The notes: generated by a model from the sequence alone, not told the origin. 64,000 nt of DNA from JAWKSY01 sp041402125 (GCA_041402125.1 JAWKSY010000014.1:1-64000), one strand, 5' to 3'. Positions 8,603 to 17,364 are shown, counted from the first letter of the stretch. Translations and numbers: made by a program.

Positions 8603-8916
8603 CTCAGGGGGTTCCAAAGGGGACAAACGGGATGGCTCGCGGACCGCTCGCCGGTCGGGCTTCGCGGACGACGAGGGATTCGGCTCCGGGCGCGGGCGGA
8701 TTGGCGACCGCCCCGACGAGCATTATCGCAGCCGGCCGCCGGAGTTCCAAACATCCTCAGGGGCGGCGCGGCTCGCTCGAAGGAAACTCGCAAGGTTTTT
8801 GCCCAACCCGACTAACATGGCCGCGTTGGACCCGGGCGAGCACCCGATCGCCGGATTCCCACCCGCCCGCCGCCGGCCGGCGGGTCATTCGCGTCACCCA
8901 GGGGAGAATCCCGCGC
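8603..8916. other. Intergenic region between divergent cupredoxin and MoxR genes
   Basis: No credible gene was found in these 314 bases, although a frame is open through part of them into moxR. TAACAT at about 8811-8816, preceded by a T-run, could be a -10 element for the MoxR operon with a leader of roughly 100 bases. Another candidate promoter for the cupredoxin gene could not be placed. Confidence 0.4.
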
Positions 8917-9855
8917 GTGCGAGAGGCGATCCAGCGACTGTCGGACAACGTGAAGAAGGTGCTGCTCGGGAAGGACGACGTGGTGGACATGGTCGTCACC
9001 GCGCTCGTCGCGAAGGGGCACGTCCTCCTCGAGGACGTGCCGGGCCTGGGCAAGACGCTGCTCGCCCGAACGCTCGCCGCCTCGCTCGACGCGACCTTCC
9101 GACGGATCCAGTTCACGCCCGACCTCCTGCCGACCGACGTCACCGGCGTCTCGATCTTCGACCCCGCGAGTCGCTCCTTCTCCTTCCAGCCCGGACCGGT
9201 GTTCACCGAGGTCCTGCTCGCGGACGAGATCAACCGCACCTCGCCCCGGACGCAGTCCGCGCTGCTGGAGGCGATGGAGGAACGACAGGTGACCTCCGAG
9301 GGCGCGACGCGTCCGCTGCCGCCCGGCTTCTTCGTCATCGCGACCCAGAACCCGGTCGAGATCGCCGGGAACTACCCGCTCCCCGAGGCCCAGCTCGACC
9401 GCTTCCTCGTCCGGATCGCGATCGGCTACCCCGCGCCCGAGGACGAGGCGCGGATCCTCGAGATCCACGGACGCGGCGGCGCGACCGGGGTCGATCCCGT
9501 GACGACGATCGCCGAGCTCGAGGCCGCGCAACGGGAGGCGGCCGCGATCCCCGTCGGCCCCGTCCTCCGCGACTACGTCGTGGCGATCGCCCGCGCGACC
9601 CGCGAGCGGGACGACATCGCCCTCGGCGTGAGTCCGCGCGGCTCGCTCGCCCTCCTCCGCTGCGCGCAGGCCCGCGCCTGGTGCGCGGGGCGGGACTGGG
9701 TCGGTCCCGACGACGTGAAGGCGGTCGCGCCGGCCGTCCTCGGGCACCGTCTGGTCCTCTCGCCCCAGCGCGAGCTTTCGGGACAGAGCCCGGCCTCCCT
9801 CGTGCGGGAGATCCTCGGCGAGGTGCCGGTGCCCTTCGAGGTCGAGGCCCCGTGA
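8917..9855 (+). CDS. MoxR family AAA+ ATPase
   Basis: A 312-residue ATPase. The Walker A motif EDVPGLGKTLLART lies near residue 45, Walker B VLLADEINR near 105, and ALLEAMEERQVT and PLPPGFFVIATQNPVE are the next MoxR landmarks; the sensor/lid region is intact. GTG at 8917 was chosen because GGGGAGAA lies 8 bases upstream and the conserved VREAIQRLSDNVKKVLLGKDDVV begins there; the frame is open further upstream but without family similarity. It is the first gene of a MoxR-DUF58-transglutaminase operon, where such ATPases are thought to act as chaperones assembling or activating partner proteins. It overlaps the next gene by 4 bp (GTGA). Confidence 0.93.
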   Translation: MREAIQRLSDNVKKVLLGKDDVVDMVVTALVAKGHVLLEDVPGLGKTLLARTLAASLDATFRRIQFTPDLLPTDVTGVSIFDPASRSFSFQPGPVFTEVLLADEINRTSPRTQSALLEAMEERQVTSEGATRPLPPGFFVIATQNPVEIAGNYPLPEAQLDRFLVRIAIGYPAPEDEARILEIHGRGGATGVDPVTTIAELEAAQREAAAIPVGPVLRDYVVAIARATRERDDIALGVSPRGSLALLRCAQARAWCAGRDWVGPDDVKAVAPAVLGHRLVLSPQRELSGQSPASLVREILGEVPVPFEVEAP

Positions 9856-11099
9856 GTCGCGGGCGCGGTCGACTCGACCTGCCGACGCCCTGCTCCTCGG
9901 GGGCGATGATCTTCGCGGTCGGGAACCTCTCGCTGCTCTCCGGCCTCGCGCTGGGGAACGGCGGCGCGGTGGCCCTCGGCGCCGTGCTGCTCACGCTCCC
10001 CCTGATCGTCTACCTGCGTCTCCGCCGCGCGGCCGAGCGCGTCCATCTCGCCCAGGAGGCCCCGGAGGCCGCCTACGAAGGCGACGTCGTCGTGGTCCGC
10101 ATCACCCTGCAGAACGCGGGCACGGCGGCGCTCGTCCAGCCCCGCTTCAGCGAGATCTTCTCGCCGGAGGACCACGCGCAGAAGAGCGTCGTCTTCGCGG
10201 ACCGCGTCGAGGCGGGCGAGTCGGCGACGGCCGAGTACCGCGGCCTCTGTCTCGGCCCGCGCGGGATCCACCGCTTCGGGCCCTCCGCCGTTCGGATCAG
10301 CGACCCCTTCGGCTGGTTCGAGATCCACGGCGGCCTCGAGAGCGATCGCCACATCACCGTCTATCCGCGGCTCGACGACTTCGGGATCATCGACGCGCTC
10401 GCGGCGAGCGCTCCCGCCCCCGGCGGCGAGATGCTCCGCTCCGGTCCCGGCGACTCGCAGGAGTTCTGGAGCGTTCGCGAGTACCGGCGCGGCGACTCTC
10501 GCCGTCGGATCCACTGGTCGGCCACCGCGCGACGCGGTGATCTCGTCGTGCGGGAGTTCGGACGGCCGGCCTCCGGCGACACCTCGATCCTGCTCGACCT
10601 CGACGGCAGGTTCACCGGGGCGCAGCTCCGCTTCGGCGCCTTCGAGAACGCGATCCGCCTCGCGGCGAGTCTCGTGCAGTTCTCGCTGGCGCAGGGTCGC
10701 CGGATCCCGATCGTCGACGAGCAGGGCCGGCGCGGACCGGCCCCCGGCGCGCCCGGGGCCAATCTCGTCGACTGGCTCGACGAGCTCGTCCGGGTGCAGA
10801 CCGGCTCGATCCGGCCCTTCGACGCGGTGATCGAGGCCGCGCGCCCGCTCATCGCGACGAGCGCCGTCGTGATCGCCTTCGTGCACTCCTACCTCTACGA
10901 GGACGAGGCCGTCGTCCACGCGCTGGGACGACTGGCCGGCGACGGCCGACGCGTCGTCGCGGTCCTGTTCGACGACGACGATGAGGGAGACGACGCGCGC
11001 CGTCGGCTCGTCTCGCATCGACTCTCCCGCCGCGGCGTCGAGGTCCAGCGTCTCCGACGCATGCGCCGCGCGACGCGGGCGCTGGAGTTCGCGTCGTGA
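9852..11099 (+). CDS. DUF58 domain membrane protein
   Basis: A 415-residue protein. Two hydrophobic segments near the N-terminus (about residues 18-60) anchor it, followed by an extracytoplasmic-looking beta region and the DUF58 signature EFWSVREYRRGDSRRRIHWSATARRGDLVVREF at about residues 203-236. DUF58 proteins show a von Willebrand A-like fold and travel with MoxR ATPases; their biochemical role is not established. The GTG start overlaps the moxR stop, and its own stop overlaps the GTG of the transglutaminase gene, so the three are translationally coupled. Confidence 0.9.
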   Translation: MSRGRGRLDLPTPCSSGAMIFAVGNLSLLSGLALGNGGAVALGAVLLTLPLIVYLRLRRAAERVHLAQEAPEAAYEGDVVVVRITLQNAGTAALVQPRFSEIFSPEDHAQKSVVFADRVEAGESATAEYRGLCLGPRGIHRFGPSAVRISDPFGWFEIHGGLESDRHITVYPRLDDFGIIDALAASAPAPGGEMLRSGPGDSQEFWSVREYRRGDSRRRIHWSATARRGDLVVREFGRPASGDTSILLDLDGRFTGAQLRFGAFENAIRLAASLVQFSLAQGRRIPIVDEQGRRGPAPGAPGANLVDWLDELVRVQTGSIRPFDAVIEAARPLIATSAVVIAFVHSYLYEDEAVVHALGRLAGDGRRVVAVLFDDDDEGDDARRRLVSHRLSRRGVEVQRLRRMRRATRALEFAS

Positions 11100-13312
11100 A
11101 CGCGGTCCCGGGAAAGATCCGCCGGCTGCTCTTCCTCGGCGACTGGCTCGCCCTCGCGGCGGCGACGCTCTTCACGGCGGCGCCGCTGCGGAGCGAGGGC
11201 GGAGCGCGCGCGGCCCTCCTCCTCGCGATCTGGTGCGCCATTCCGCACCTCGTCGGCGACCGGATGCGGCGGCGACGCCGGGCTTTCTTGGGCTGGCGCC
11301 GCGGGCTGACCGTCTTCCTCGTCGGCGCCGGCGCGCTCGGTCTCGCCTACGCCGGCTGGGAGCTGCTCCGCGAACCCTCACACGAGGGCGCGCCGATCTT
11401 CGCCGGGACGGCCACGCTCGTCGTCCTGACCTGGGTCTCCGGCTTCCTCCTGTTCGTGCCGCCCTTCTATCGCGTCTACGACTTCCTCGGCGGCGGCGTG
11501 CTCCTGCTGGGGCTCCTCGAACGCCGGCCCGACGCCGTCCTGTGGGTGCCCCTCTTCCTGCTCGGCATCGCGATCTCCTCGCCGCGGCGCCACCAGCTCT
11601 TCGACATCATCCCGACCCAGGTCGGCAGCGCCTCGCGGCTGGCCTCCGTCTCGCGCTCGAGCCTCGCCTTCGTGCTCCTCGCCTCGGTGCTCTTCGGCGG
11701 CTTCTCCGCCCTCCTCTTTCCCATCCTCGACGCCGATCGCCTCGCCGACGAGGCGCGCCCGCGCCGGCCGCTCGGGGCGCCCGACGACGCCCAGCGTCGC
11801 CGGGAGGAACGTCGCACCGCGGACGAGACCGCGACCGCGCGCGAGATCGGCTTTCCCGAGGTCATGCGCCTGGCGGACATCACCGAGGCCCGAGGCAACG
11901 AGACGGTCGTCTTCCGCGTGCGGCCCGAGCCCACGCCGGGTGCGGACCCGACGGTCCCGCCGAGATTGACCAACCGTCTGTGGCGCATCGTGGCCTTCGA
12001 GAGCTTCGACGCGCAGACGGTGGAATGGACGAGCTTCGAGCGGGAGTTCGAGAAGCGCCGCTGGCGTCGTCTGGGTATCTCGCGGCCGAACGAACGCCTG
12101 CGACACCCGGGACAGGGACGCTACGAGTTCTCGATCGAGACGCTCGTCTTCCGCAACCTCGTCCTGCCCTACTCCTGGAGTCGCGTCGAACCGCCCGAAC
12201 CCGAGTCGGAGGACGCCCATTACTTCGCCGACGGCCGCGGCGGCATCGTGCCCCGCGATCCGGCGCTCGGGGTCGGGACGCGCTACGCGGTCACCTTCGA
12301 TCCGGAAGCCGACGTCGCGGGGAGTCTGCCGCCGGTCTCCCGCCACGGGTGGCGCGTCGACGGGGAGGACCTCGCCCTGCCCTCTGACTCGGAGCTGGGC
12401 TTCCCGCTGCGCGAGCTCTCCGTCGAGATCTTCGGAGCCGCGCGCGGAACCGCGGCCAAGGTCGAGCGACTCCGGGAGTTCTTCGCGCGGGAGATGCGCT
12501 ACGACCTGCGCCTGGACTGGCTGCCCGACGACCGATCCCGGCGCCTCGGGGTCTTCCTCGGCGAGGCGCGACGCGGCGACTGCATGTACTTCGCGACCTC
12601 GGCCGCCCTGCTTCTCCGCTCGGCGCGTATCCCGGCCCGTTTCGTCGCGGGTTACGCCGGCGCGGACTGGGACCCGCGGGACGGGTCCTTCGCCGTGCGG
12701 CAGAGTCACGCGCACGCCTGGATCGAGATCCAGGTCGGGCCCGACACCTGGACGCCCCTCGACCCGGTCACCTGGACCCCGGGCGGCCTCTCTCGCGGCC
12801 GTCTCGCCTCGATCGACGAGGCCGAGCTCCCGTCCACCACGACACCCTTCCGGATCTTCCCCGACGGACTCCTCCTCGCGGCCGCGCTCATCGCCGGCGG
12901 CTGGGCGATGCTCCGCCGCCGCGACGAGGACGACCCCGCGAGCGTCGCGTCCGAGCACTCGCCGTCCCGGCCGCTCCGCGCGCGGACCATCCGCCGTCAG
13001 CGCCCCGACGACCCGCTCGGCGCCGTCCTCTGGGAATACGATCGCCTCCAGACCCGACTGCGTCGCAAGCGCCGCCACCGCCGGCCCTCCGAGACGCCCG
13101 CCGAGCACCGCCGCCGCCTGGCCGCCGCGACGCCCGAGGCCGCGGGCGCCCTGCACGAGCTGGAAGACCTCATCGACCGCCTCGTTTACGGCGGCCGCCC
13201 GGCCGGCCCCGAGGACCTGGCCCCCTGCCGCGGCGCCATCCGCCCTCCGCCGCCTCTTTTGAATAAATGGGGTCAGACCCCATTTATTCAAAAAGCGGCC
13301 GATTCTGAATAA
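11096..13312 (+). CDS. Transglutaminase-like membrane protein (TgpA type), C-terminus provided by a repeat
   Basis: A 738-residue protein. Residues 1-220 hold five or six membrane segments; a periplasmic domain follows. The transglutaminase core is at about residues 465-545: GDCMYFATSAALLLRSARIPARFVAGYAG carries the nucleophile Cys, QSHAHAWIEI the His and TPLDPVTW the Asp. A last membrane segment (PDGLLLAAALIAGGWAML) and a basic cytoplasmic tail come next, as in TgpA-type proteins. The frame then runs into the palindromic cassette starting at 13260: about 18 terminal residues (NKWGQTPFIQK and on) and the stop codon come from that repeat, not from the family. Probable role: envelope or protein cross-linking/processing with the MoxR and DUF58 partners. 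Confidence 0.9.
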   Translation: MNAVPGKIRRLLFLGDWLALAAATLFTAAPLRSEGGARAALLLAIWCAIPHLVGDRMRRRRRAFLGWRRGLTVFLVGAGALGLAYAGWELLREPSHEGAPIFAGTATLVVLTWVSGFLLFVPPFYRVYDFLGGGVLLLGLLERRPDAVLWVPLFLLGIAISSPRRHQLFDIIPTQVGSASRLASVSRSSLAFVLLASVLFGGFSALLFPILDADRLADEARPRRPLGAPDDAQRRREERRTADETATAREIGFPEVMRLADITEARGNETVVFRVRPEPTPGADPTVPPRLTNRLWRIVAFESFDAQTVEWTSFEREFEKRRWRRLGISRPNERLRHPGQGRYEFSIETLVFRNLVLPYSWSRVEPPEPESEDAHYFADGRGGIVPRDPALGVGTRYAVTFDPEADVAGSLPPVSRHGWRVDGEDLALPSDSELGFPLRELSVEIFGAARGTAAKVERLREFFAREMRYDLRLDWLPDDRSRRLGVFLGEARRGDCMYFATSAALLLRSARIPARFVAGYAGADWDPRDGSFAVRQSHAHAWIEIQVGPDTWTPLDPVTWTPGGLSRGRLASIDEAELPSTTTPFRIFPDGLLLAAALIAGGWAMLRRRDEDDPASVASEHSPSRPLRARTIRRQRPDDPLGAVLWEYDRLQTRLRRKRRHRRPSETPAEHRRRLAAATPEAAGALHELEDLIDRLVYGGRPAGPEDLAPCRGAIRPPPPLLNKWGQTPFIQKAADSE

Positions 13313-13336
13313 ATGGGGTCTGACCCCATTTATTCA
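13260..13336. repeat. Paired palindromic cassette, family 1 copy A
   Basis: Two 31-base palindromes face each other across a 15-base spacer. Each arm is TGAATAAATGGGGTC with its exact reverse complement; the central base is A in the first (13260-13290) and T in the second (13306-13336), so the two units are inverted copies. The spacer is AAAAGCGGCCGATTC. The same design is found at 62002-62078. The GGGGTCAGACCCC core resembles REP-type elements mobilised by REP-associated tyrosine transposases, but no such gene is in the window. It forms the 3' end of the transglutaminase gene. Confidence 0.88.
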
Positions 13337-13355
13337 CGAGCGGAGGGGGGCGCGT

Positions 13356-13361
13356 TAGCAT
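13356..13361 (+). promoter_or_regulatory. -10-like hexamer TAGCAT, leaderless start
   Basis: TAGCAT ends six bases before the ATG at 13368 (spacer CCCGGC). There is no ribosome binding site in that space. It follows the palindromic cassette directly, so the element may separate this promoter from the upstream operon. Confidence 0.45.
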
Positions 13362-13367
13362 CCCGGC

Positions 13368-13700
13368 ATGAACGACATCGCCCAGACGCCCGCCGCCGAC
13401 TCCGACCCCGTGGAACGATTCCTCGCCGCCGACGCGCGAGGAAGGAAGACCCTGCTCAAGGAGGTCCTCGAGGGGGCCGACCTCGAACGGCTCCGGCGCC
13501 TCGCGCCGGCGATGCGGGACCCGAGCCCCCGCGTCTCGATGCGCCTCTGCGCGGCGATCGCCCGCGCCGGGGCGGACGAGCTCTTCCTCGAGACGGTTCG
13601 CGGCGTGAAGCCCGCGCGCGCGCACCAGCTCGTCCGTCACTTCGAGCGCATCGCCGGCCGCCCGCCGCGGAAGGGCGAGGAGACGGAGGGAGACGACTGA
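13368..13700 (+). CDS. Small helical protein of unknown function (HEAT-like)
   Basis: A 110-residue protein predicted to be almost all helix. It has paired-helix character (VERFLAADARGRKTLLKEVLEGADLERLRRLAPAMRDPSPRVSMRLCAAIARAG), reminiscent of a single HEAT-type unit, where DPSPRV would be an inter-helix turn. No enzyme motif is seen. Coding reality is supported by the shared frame statistics, by a promoter-like TAGCAT just upstream, and by a one-base overlap of its stop with the ATG of the following phosphatase gene. Family unknown. Confidence 0.6.
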   Translation: MNDIAQTPAADSDPVERFLAADARGRKTLLKEVLEGADLERLRRLAPAMRDPSPRVSMRLCAAIARAGADELFLETVRGVKPARAHQLVRHFERIAGRPPRKGEETEGDD

Positions 13701-14584
13701 TGCGGCGCCTGGAGACCGGCCTCGTCCTCGTCGCCGCCGTCGCGACGCTCGTCGGATTGCCGCGCGGTGATGCAGCCGTCGCCGACCGGACGGCGCCCCC
13801 GGCCGACGATCGCCTGAACGCCGTCGCCTGGGTCCAGTCCTCGGCGGAGTACCGCGCGATCGCCCGCCAGACCTGGCGAGCCGTCGGGGCGGCCCTCGAG
13901 ACGCGGCTCGACGAGACGTCCGGAAGCGCCGTCCTCGGTGACGACTGGCGCGGCATCGCGCGACCGCCGGCGCTGATCGTCGACGTCGACGAGACGGTGC
14001 TCGACAATTCCCCCTTCGAGGCCCGACTCGTCGCCCGGGGCGAGTCCTACTCCCCTCGCGCCTGGGCCGAGTGGGTGCGCGAGGCCAACGCACTGCCGGT
14101 CCCCGGCGCGCTCGAGGCCCTCGGCCGGGCGGCCGAGCTGGGCATCGCCGTCTTCTACGTGACCAACCGCGACGCCGTCCTCGAGGAACCGACCCGCGCG
14201 AACCTCGCACGCTGGGGCTTCCCGCTCGACGCGCGCCGGGACACGGTCCTCATGAAGGGCGAGGAGGACGGCTGGGGCTCGGACAAGACGAGTCGGCGGG
14301 CACGCGTCGCGCGGTCGCATCGCGTCCTCGCCCTCGTCGGCGACGATCTCGGCGACTTCCTGCCCGGATCGCGCAGCTCGGCCGCCGATCGCGCCGCGCT
14401 GACCGCCGAGCTCGACGGTCGCTGGGGCACGAGCTGGTTCGCGCTTCCGAACCCGGTCTACGGGTCCTGGGAGCGCTGCCTCAACGGATTCGAGGATGCG
14501 AACTCCGAGGTCATGCGGGCCCGCAAGCGCGAGGCGCTGGACCCGCGTCACCCGCGCGCGACCGAACTCCAGCCGACCCGTTGA
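13700..14584 (+). CDS. HAD phosphatase, lipoprotein e(P4)/acid phosphatase family
   Basis: A 294-residue protein with a signal peptide (MRRLETGLVLVAAVATLVGLPRGDA). The HAD core begins with IVDVDETVLDNSPF near residue 93, which contains the nucleophile and acid/base Asp pair, continues with FYVTNRD near 151 and ends with LVGDDLGDF near 214, supplying the metal-binding Asp residues. Upstream VAWVQSSAEYRAIARQTW is the typical N-terminal helix of the e(P4) 5'-nucleotidase group. It should dephosphorylate nucleotides such as NMN in the periplasm. Unlike Haemophilus P4 there is no clear lipobox Cys, so anchoring is doubtful. Confidence 0.88.
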   Translation: MRRLETGLVLVAAVATLVGLPRGDAAVADRTAPPADDRLNAVAWVQSSAEYRAIARQTWRAVGAALETRLDETSGSAVLGDDWRGIARPPALIVDVDETVLDNSPFEARLVARGESYSPRAWAEWVREANALPVPGALEALGRAAELGIAVFYVTNRDAVLEEPTRANLARWGFPLDARRDTVLMKGEEDGWGSDKTSRRARVARSHRVLALVGDDLGDFLPGSRSSAADRAALTAELDGRWGTSWFALPNPVYGSWERCLNGFEDANSEVMRARKREALDPRHPRATELQPTR

Positions 14585-14593
14585 GGGCGATCG

Positions 14594-15004
14594 TCAGTCG
14601 ACGCGCTGGACGGTCTCGCTGACGACGATCCACTCGCCGGTCTGCGGATCGAAGCGGGTCACGCGCGTTTCGACCTGGGTCTCGCCGTAGGGCGCGCCCT
14701 GCACCCGATATCGGGCGCCGTAGTCGTCGCGACACTCGTGCACGATGACGCGGCGCTCGTGATGGGCGCGCCAGCGGACCTCGTCGCGTTCCCGGTCGAT
14801 CTCGCTGCCGATGGCGTAGCCCGTGAGCGCGCCCAGGGCGCCGCCGATCGCGGCGCCGCGCCAGCCGTTGTGACGGTCGACGGCGGCCCCGATCCCGGCT
14901 CCGAAGAGCGCACCGATCCCGGCGCCGTCGCCGCGAGCCGTTCCGCAGGACACCAGGGGGCCGAGGGCCAGCACCGCGATCAACAGGGCGGACGTTCCGC
15001 GCAT
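14594..15004 (-). CDS. Glycine-zipper outer-membrane lipoprotein
   Basis: A 136-residue protein. MRGTSALLIAVLALGPLVSCG is a lipoprotein signal with lipobox Cys. A glycine zipper (GAGIGALFGAGIGAAVDRHNGWRGAAIGGALGALTGYAIGSEID) at about residues 27-70 is the repeat found in Slp/Rcp-type membrane proteins. The C-terminal half is charged and beta-like (RVIVHECRDDYGARYRVQG), ending in VSETVQRVD. The longer in-frame start 150 bases upstream was rejected because the leader would be proline/arginine-rich. Its job is unknown; such proteins are thought to shape or stiffen membranes. Confidence 0.78.
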   Translation of the reverse strand: MRGTSALLIAVLALGPLVSCGTARGDGAGIGALFGAGIGAAVDRHNGWRGAAIGGALGALTGYAIGSEIDRERDEVRWRAHHERRVIVHECRDDYGARYRVQGAPYGETQVETRVTRFDPQTGEWIVVSETVQRVD

Positions 15005-15115
15005 GAGGACTCTCCTCGCCGCACCTCCGCTCCCGGGTGGGCTCCGGGCACCATACGCCGCCGTTCGCGGCTTCGAGGGCAAATCCCGGAACGATTTTCC
15101 GACCCCGGGCGGACG

Positions 15116-15121
15116 TATCCT
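15116..15121 (+). promoter_or_regulatory. -10-like hexamer TATCCT, leaderless start of dinB
   Basis: TATCCT ends six bases before the dinB ATG (spacer CTCTCC). No Shine-Dalgarno sequence is present upstream of the ATG, consistent with a leaderless transcript. No LexA-type operator could be identified with confidence. Confidence 0.48.
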
Positions 15122-15127
15122 CTCTCC

Positions 15128-16354
15128 ATGACCGCCCGGCGACAGATCATCCACGCCGACATGGACGCGTTCTACGCGGCCGTCGAGCAGCGCGACGACC
15201 CCGCGCTCCGCGGTCGCCCGGTGGTCGTCGGCGGGCTCGGCGGGCGGGGCGTGGTCTCCACGGCCTCCTACGAGGCCCGCGCCTTCGGCGTCCGCTCCGC
15301 GATGCCGACGGCGACCGCGCGCCGCCTCTGCCCCGACGCCGTCTTCGTCCCGCCCCGGGGCGAGGTCTACGCCCGGGAGTCCCGCCGCATCCGGTCGATC
15401 TTCGAGTCCTTCACTCCCCTCGTCGAGCCGCTCTCGCTCGACGAGGCCTTCCTCGACGTGACCGCGAGCCTCCGTCTCTTCGGCTCGCCGCGGGCGATCG
15501 CCGAGGAGATCCGACGCCGGGTCCGCGCGGAGACGGGCCTCGTCGTGTCGATCGGCATCGCCGCCTCGAAGTACGTCGCGAAGGTGGCCTCGGACCTCGA
15601 CAAGCCGGACGGCCTCGTCGAGGTCCCGCCCGGCGGCGAGCGCGCGTTCCTCGCACCGCTTCCGGTCTCACGACTCTGGGGCGCCGGACCGCGCACGGTC
15701 GAACGCCTCGAGTCCTTCGGGATCCGCACGATCGGCGAGCTCGCCTCTCGGCCGGAGCGCGACCTCGTCCTCGCGATCGGCGAGAACGCGGCCCGCCACT
15801 TCCGGGCCCTGGCGGAGGGTCGGGACGAGCGCTCCGTCGAGCCGGGACGCGACGCCCGCTCGATCGGTCACGAACGCACCTTCGCGGTGGACCTCCGCGA
15901 CCGCGAGACCGCGCGCGGCGTCCTCGTCGCCCTCGGCGAATCCGTCGGCCGGCGCCTGCGCCGCGCCGGGCTCGAGGCGCGCTGTCTCCGCATCAAGTAC
16001 CGCTACCCCGACTTCGAGACCCACACGCGCCAGGTCAAGCTCGACGAGGCCACCCGCGAGGACGGCCCCCTCATCGCCGCCGCGCGCGACCTCTTCGATC
16101 GTCACGTCGAGATCGGGCGCGGCCTCCGGCTCCTCGGCGTCTCGGCGGCGGACCTGGCGGACGCCGGCGCGGAGGAGCAGCTCGACCTCTTCGGACCGGC
16201 CCGCGACGAGCGACAGGGTCGGGTGTCGGAGGCGCTGGACGCGATCCGGGACCGCTTCGGCGCCGACGCCATCGGCCGCGGCCGCCTCGGCGAGCGTCTC
16301 GATCTGGGTTCGGTCTACCCGCGGCTCGAGGACGGGGACGACGAGGCCTCGTGA
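15128..16354 (+). CDS. dinB: DNA polymerase IV (Y-family translesion polymerase)
   Basis: A 408-residue Y-family polymerase. HADMDAFYAAVEQRDDP at the N-terminus holds the first metal-binding Asp pair, STASYEARAFGVRSAMP and CPDAVFV follow, and SLDEAFLDVT near residue 103 supplies the second acidic pair. The thumb (SIGIAASKYVAKVASDLDKPDGL) and little-finger domain (SIGHERTFAVDL) are intact. The C-terminal AEEQLDLF resembles a beta-clamp-binding motif. It copies damaged DNA with low fidelity. The gene's last 40 bases overlap the end of the convergent ferrochelatase gene. Confidence 0.95.
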   Translation: MTARRQIIHADMDAFYAAVEQRDDPALRGRPVVVGGLGGRGVVSTASYEARAFGVRSAMPTATARRLCPDAVFVPPRGEVYARESRRIRSIFESFTPLVEPLSLDEAFLDVTASLRLFGSPRAIAEEIRRRVRAETGLVVSIGIAASKYVAKVASDLDKPDGLVEVPPGGERAFLAPLPVSRLWGAGPRTVERLESFGIRTIGELASRPERDLVLAIGENAARHFRALAEGRDERSVEPGRDARSIGHERTFAVDLRDRETARGVLVALGESVGRRLRRAGLEARCLRIKYRYPDFETHTRQVKLDEATREDGPLIAAARDLFDRHVEIGRGLRLLGVSAADLADAGAEEQLDLFGPARDERQGRVSEALDAIRDRFGADAIGRGRLGERLDLGSVYPRLEDGDDEAS

Positions 16355-17364
16355 TCCCGCACGATGGCGACGACGCCCTCGGCCCAGGCGTCGTCGGCGT
16401 TGACGCAGGGGGCGACGGCGAAGGCCTCGCCGCCGGCCTCGAGGAAGGTCTCCCGGAGGCGGAGTCCGATCTCCTCGAGCGTCTCGAGGCAGTCGGCCAC
16501 GAAGGCCGGACAGAGGACGAGCAGGCGACGCACGCCCTGACGCGCGAGCGCGACGACGACCTCGTCGGTCGCGGGCACCGTCCAGCGCTTCGAACCGAAG
16601 CGCGACTGGAAGGCGGTCAGCACCTCGGTCTCCGGCCGCCCGAGCTCCGCCGCGAGCGCGCGGCTCGTCGCGCGACACTGCGCCCGGTAACAGCCCGCGT
16701 TCTCCGGCCCGACGGTGGCGCAACAGTCGGCCGACCAGAGGCAGTGGCTCCCGCCCGGGTCGTCCTTCCGCAGGTAGTCCTCGGGCACGCCGTGGTAGCT
16801 CGCGAGGATGCGCTCGGGCGCGAGCTCCTCGATGAGGGGTCGGGCCGCGGCGGCCTGGGCCCGCACGAATCCCGGATGCGCGAAGAAGTCGAGGATCGGA
16901 TCGAGTTCCATCCCGCCGCCGCTCCGGGCGATCTCGCGCCTCACCGCCTCGACGGTGGTGGTCGTCGTCGAGGACGAACGCTGCGGGAAGAGCGGCAGGA
17001 GCGTCACGCGACGGACGCCCCGCTCGCGCAGCGCGGCGATGCCCGCCGCGATCGAGGGCTTCCCGTACCGCATCGCGAGCACGACCGGACGCTCGGGCCG
17101 GAGGGCCGCCACCTTCGCGGCCAGCCGCTGCGAGTGGACGAGCAGCGGAGAGCCCTCGTCGGTCCAGATCTCGCGGTAGGCCTCCGCCGACCGGGGACCG
17201 CGAACGGGACAGATGATGCCGCGCACGAGGGCCTGGCGGAACGGCGTCGGCAGATCGATCACCCAGGGGTCGCCGAGGAACTCGGCGAGAAAGGCCCGCA
17301 CGTCCGCGACCTCGGTGGACGCCGGCGTCCCCAGATTGACCAGCAAGAGCCCGCGATCGTCCAT
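16315..17364 (-). CDS. hemH: Ferrochelatase
   Basis: A 349-residue enzyme that inserts Fe2+ into protoporphyrin IX, the last step of haem synthesis. GLLLVNLGTPAS opens the protein, VLAMRYGKPSI and ERILASYHGVPEDYLRKDDP (with the catalytic His) follow, and TAFQSRFGSKRWTVPATDE and CPAFVADCLETLEEI complete the signature. ATG at 17362-17364 (MDDRG) was preferred because conservation starts there. Between the SYHG loop and YRAQC is a cysteine-rich insertion (HCLWSADCC, GPENAGC, YRAQC), like ferrochelatases that bind a 2Fe-2S cluster through internal cysteines. It overlaps dinB tail to tail by 40 bp. No other haem-pathway gene is near. Confidence 0.93.
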   Translation of the reverse strand: MDDRGLLLVNLGTPASTEVADVRAFLAEFLGDPWVIDLPTPFRQALVRGIICPVRGPRSAEAYREIWTDEGSPLLVHSQRLAAKVAALRPERPVVLAMRYGKPSIAAGIAALRERGVRRVTLLPLFPQRSSSTTTTTVEAVRREIARSGGGMELDPILDFFAHPGFVRAQAAAARPLIEELAPERILASYHGVPEDYLRKDDPGGSHCLWSADCCATVGPENAGCYRAQCRATSRALAAELGRPETEVLTAFQSRFGSKRWTVPATDEVVVALARQGVRRLLVLCPAFVADCLETLEEIGLRLRETFLEAGGEAFAVAPCVNADDAWAEGVVAIVRDHEASSSPSSSRG

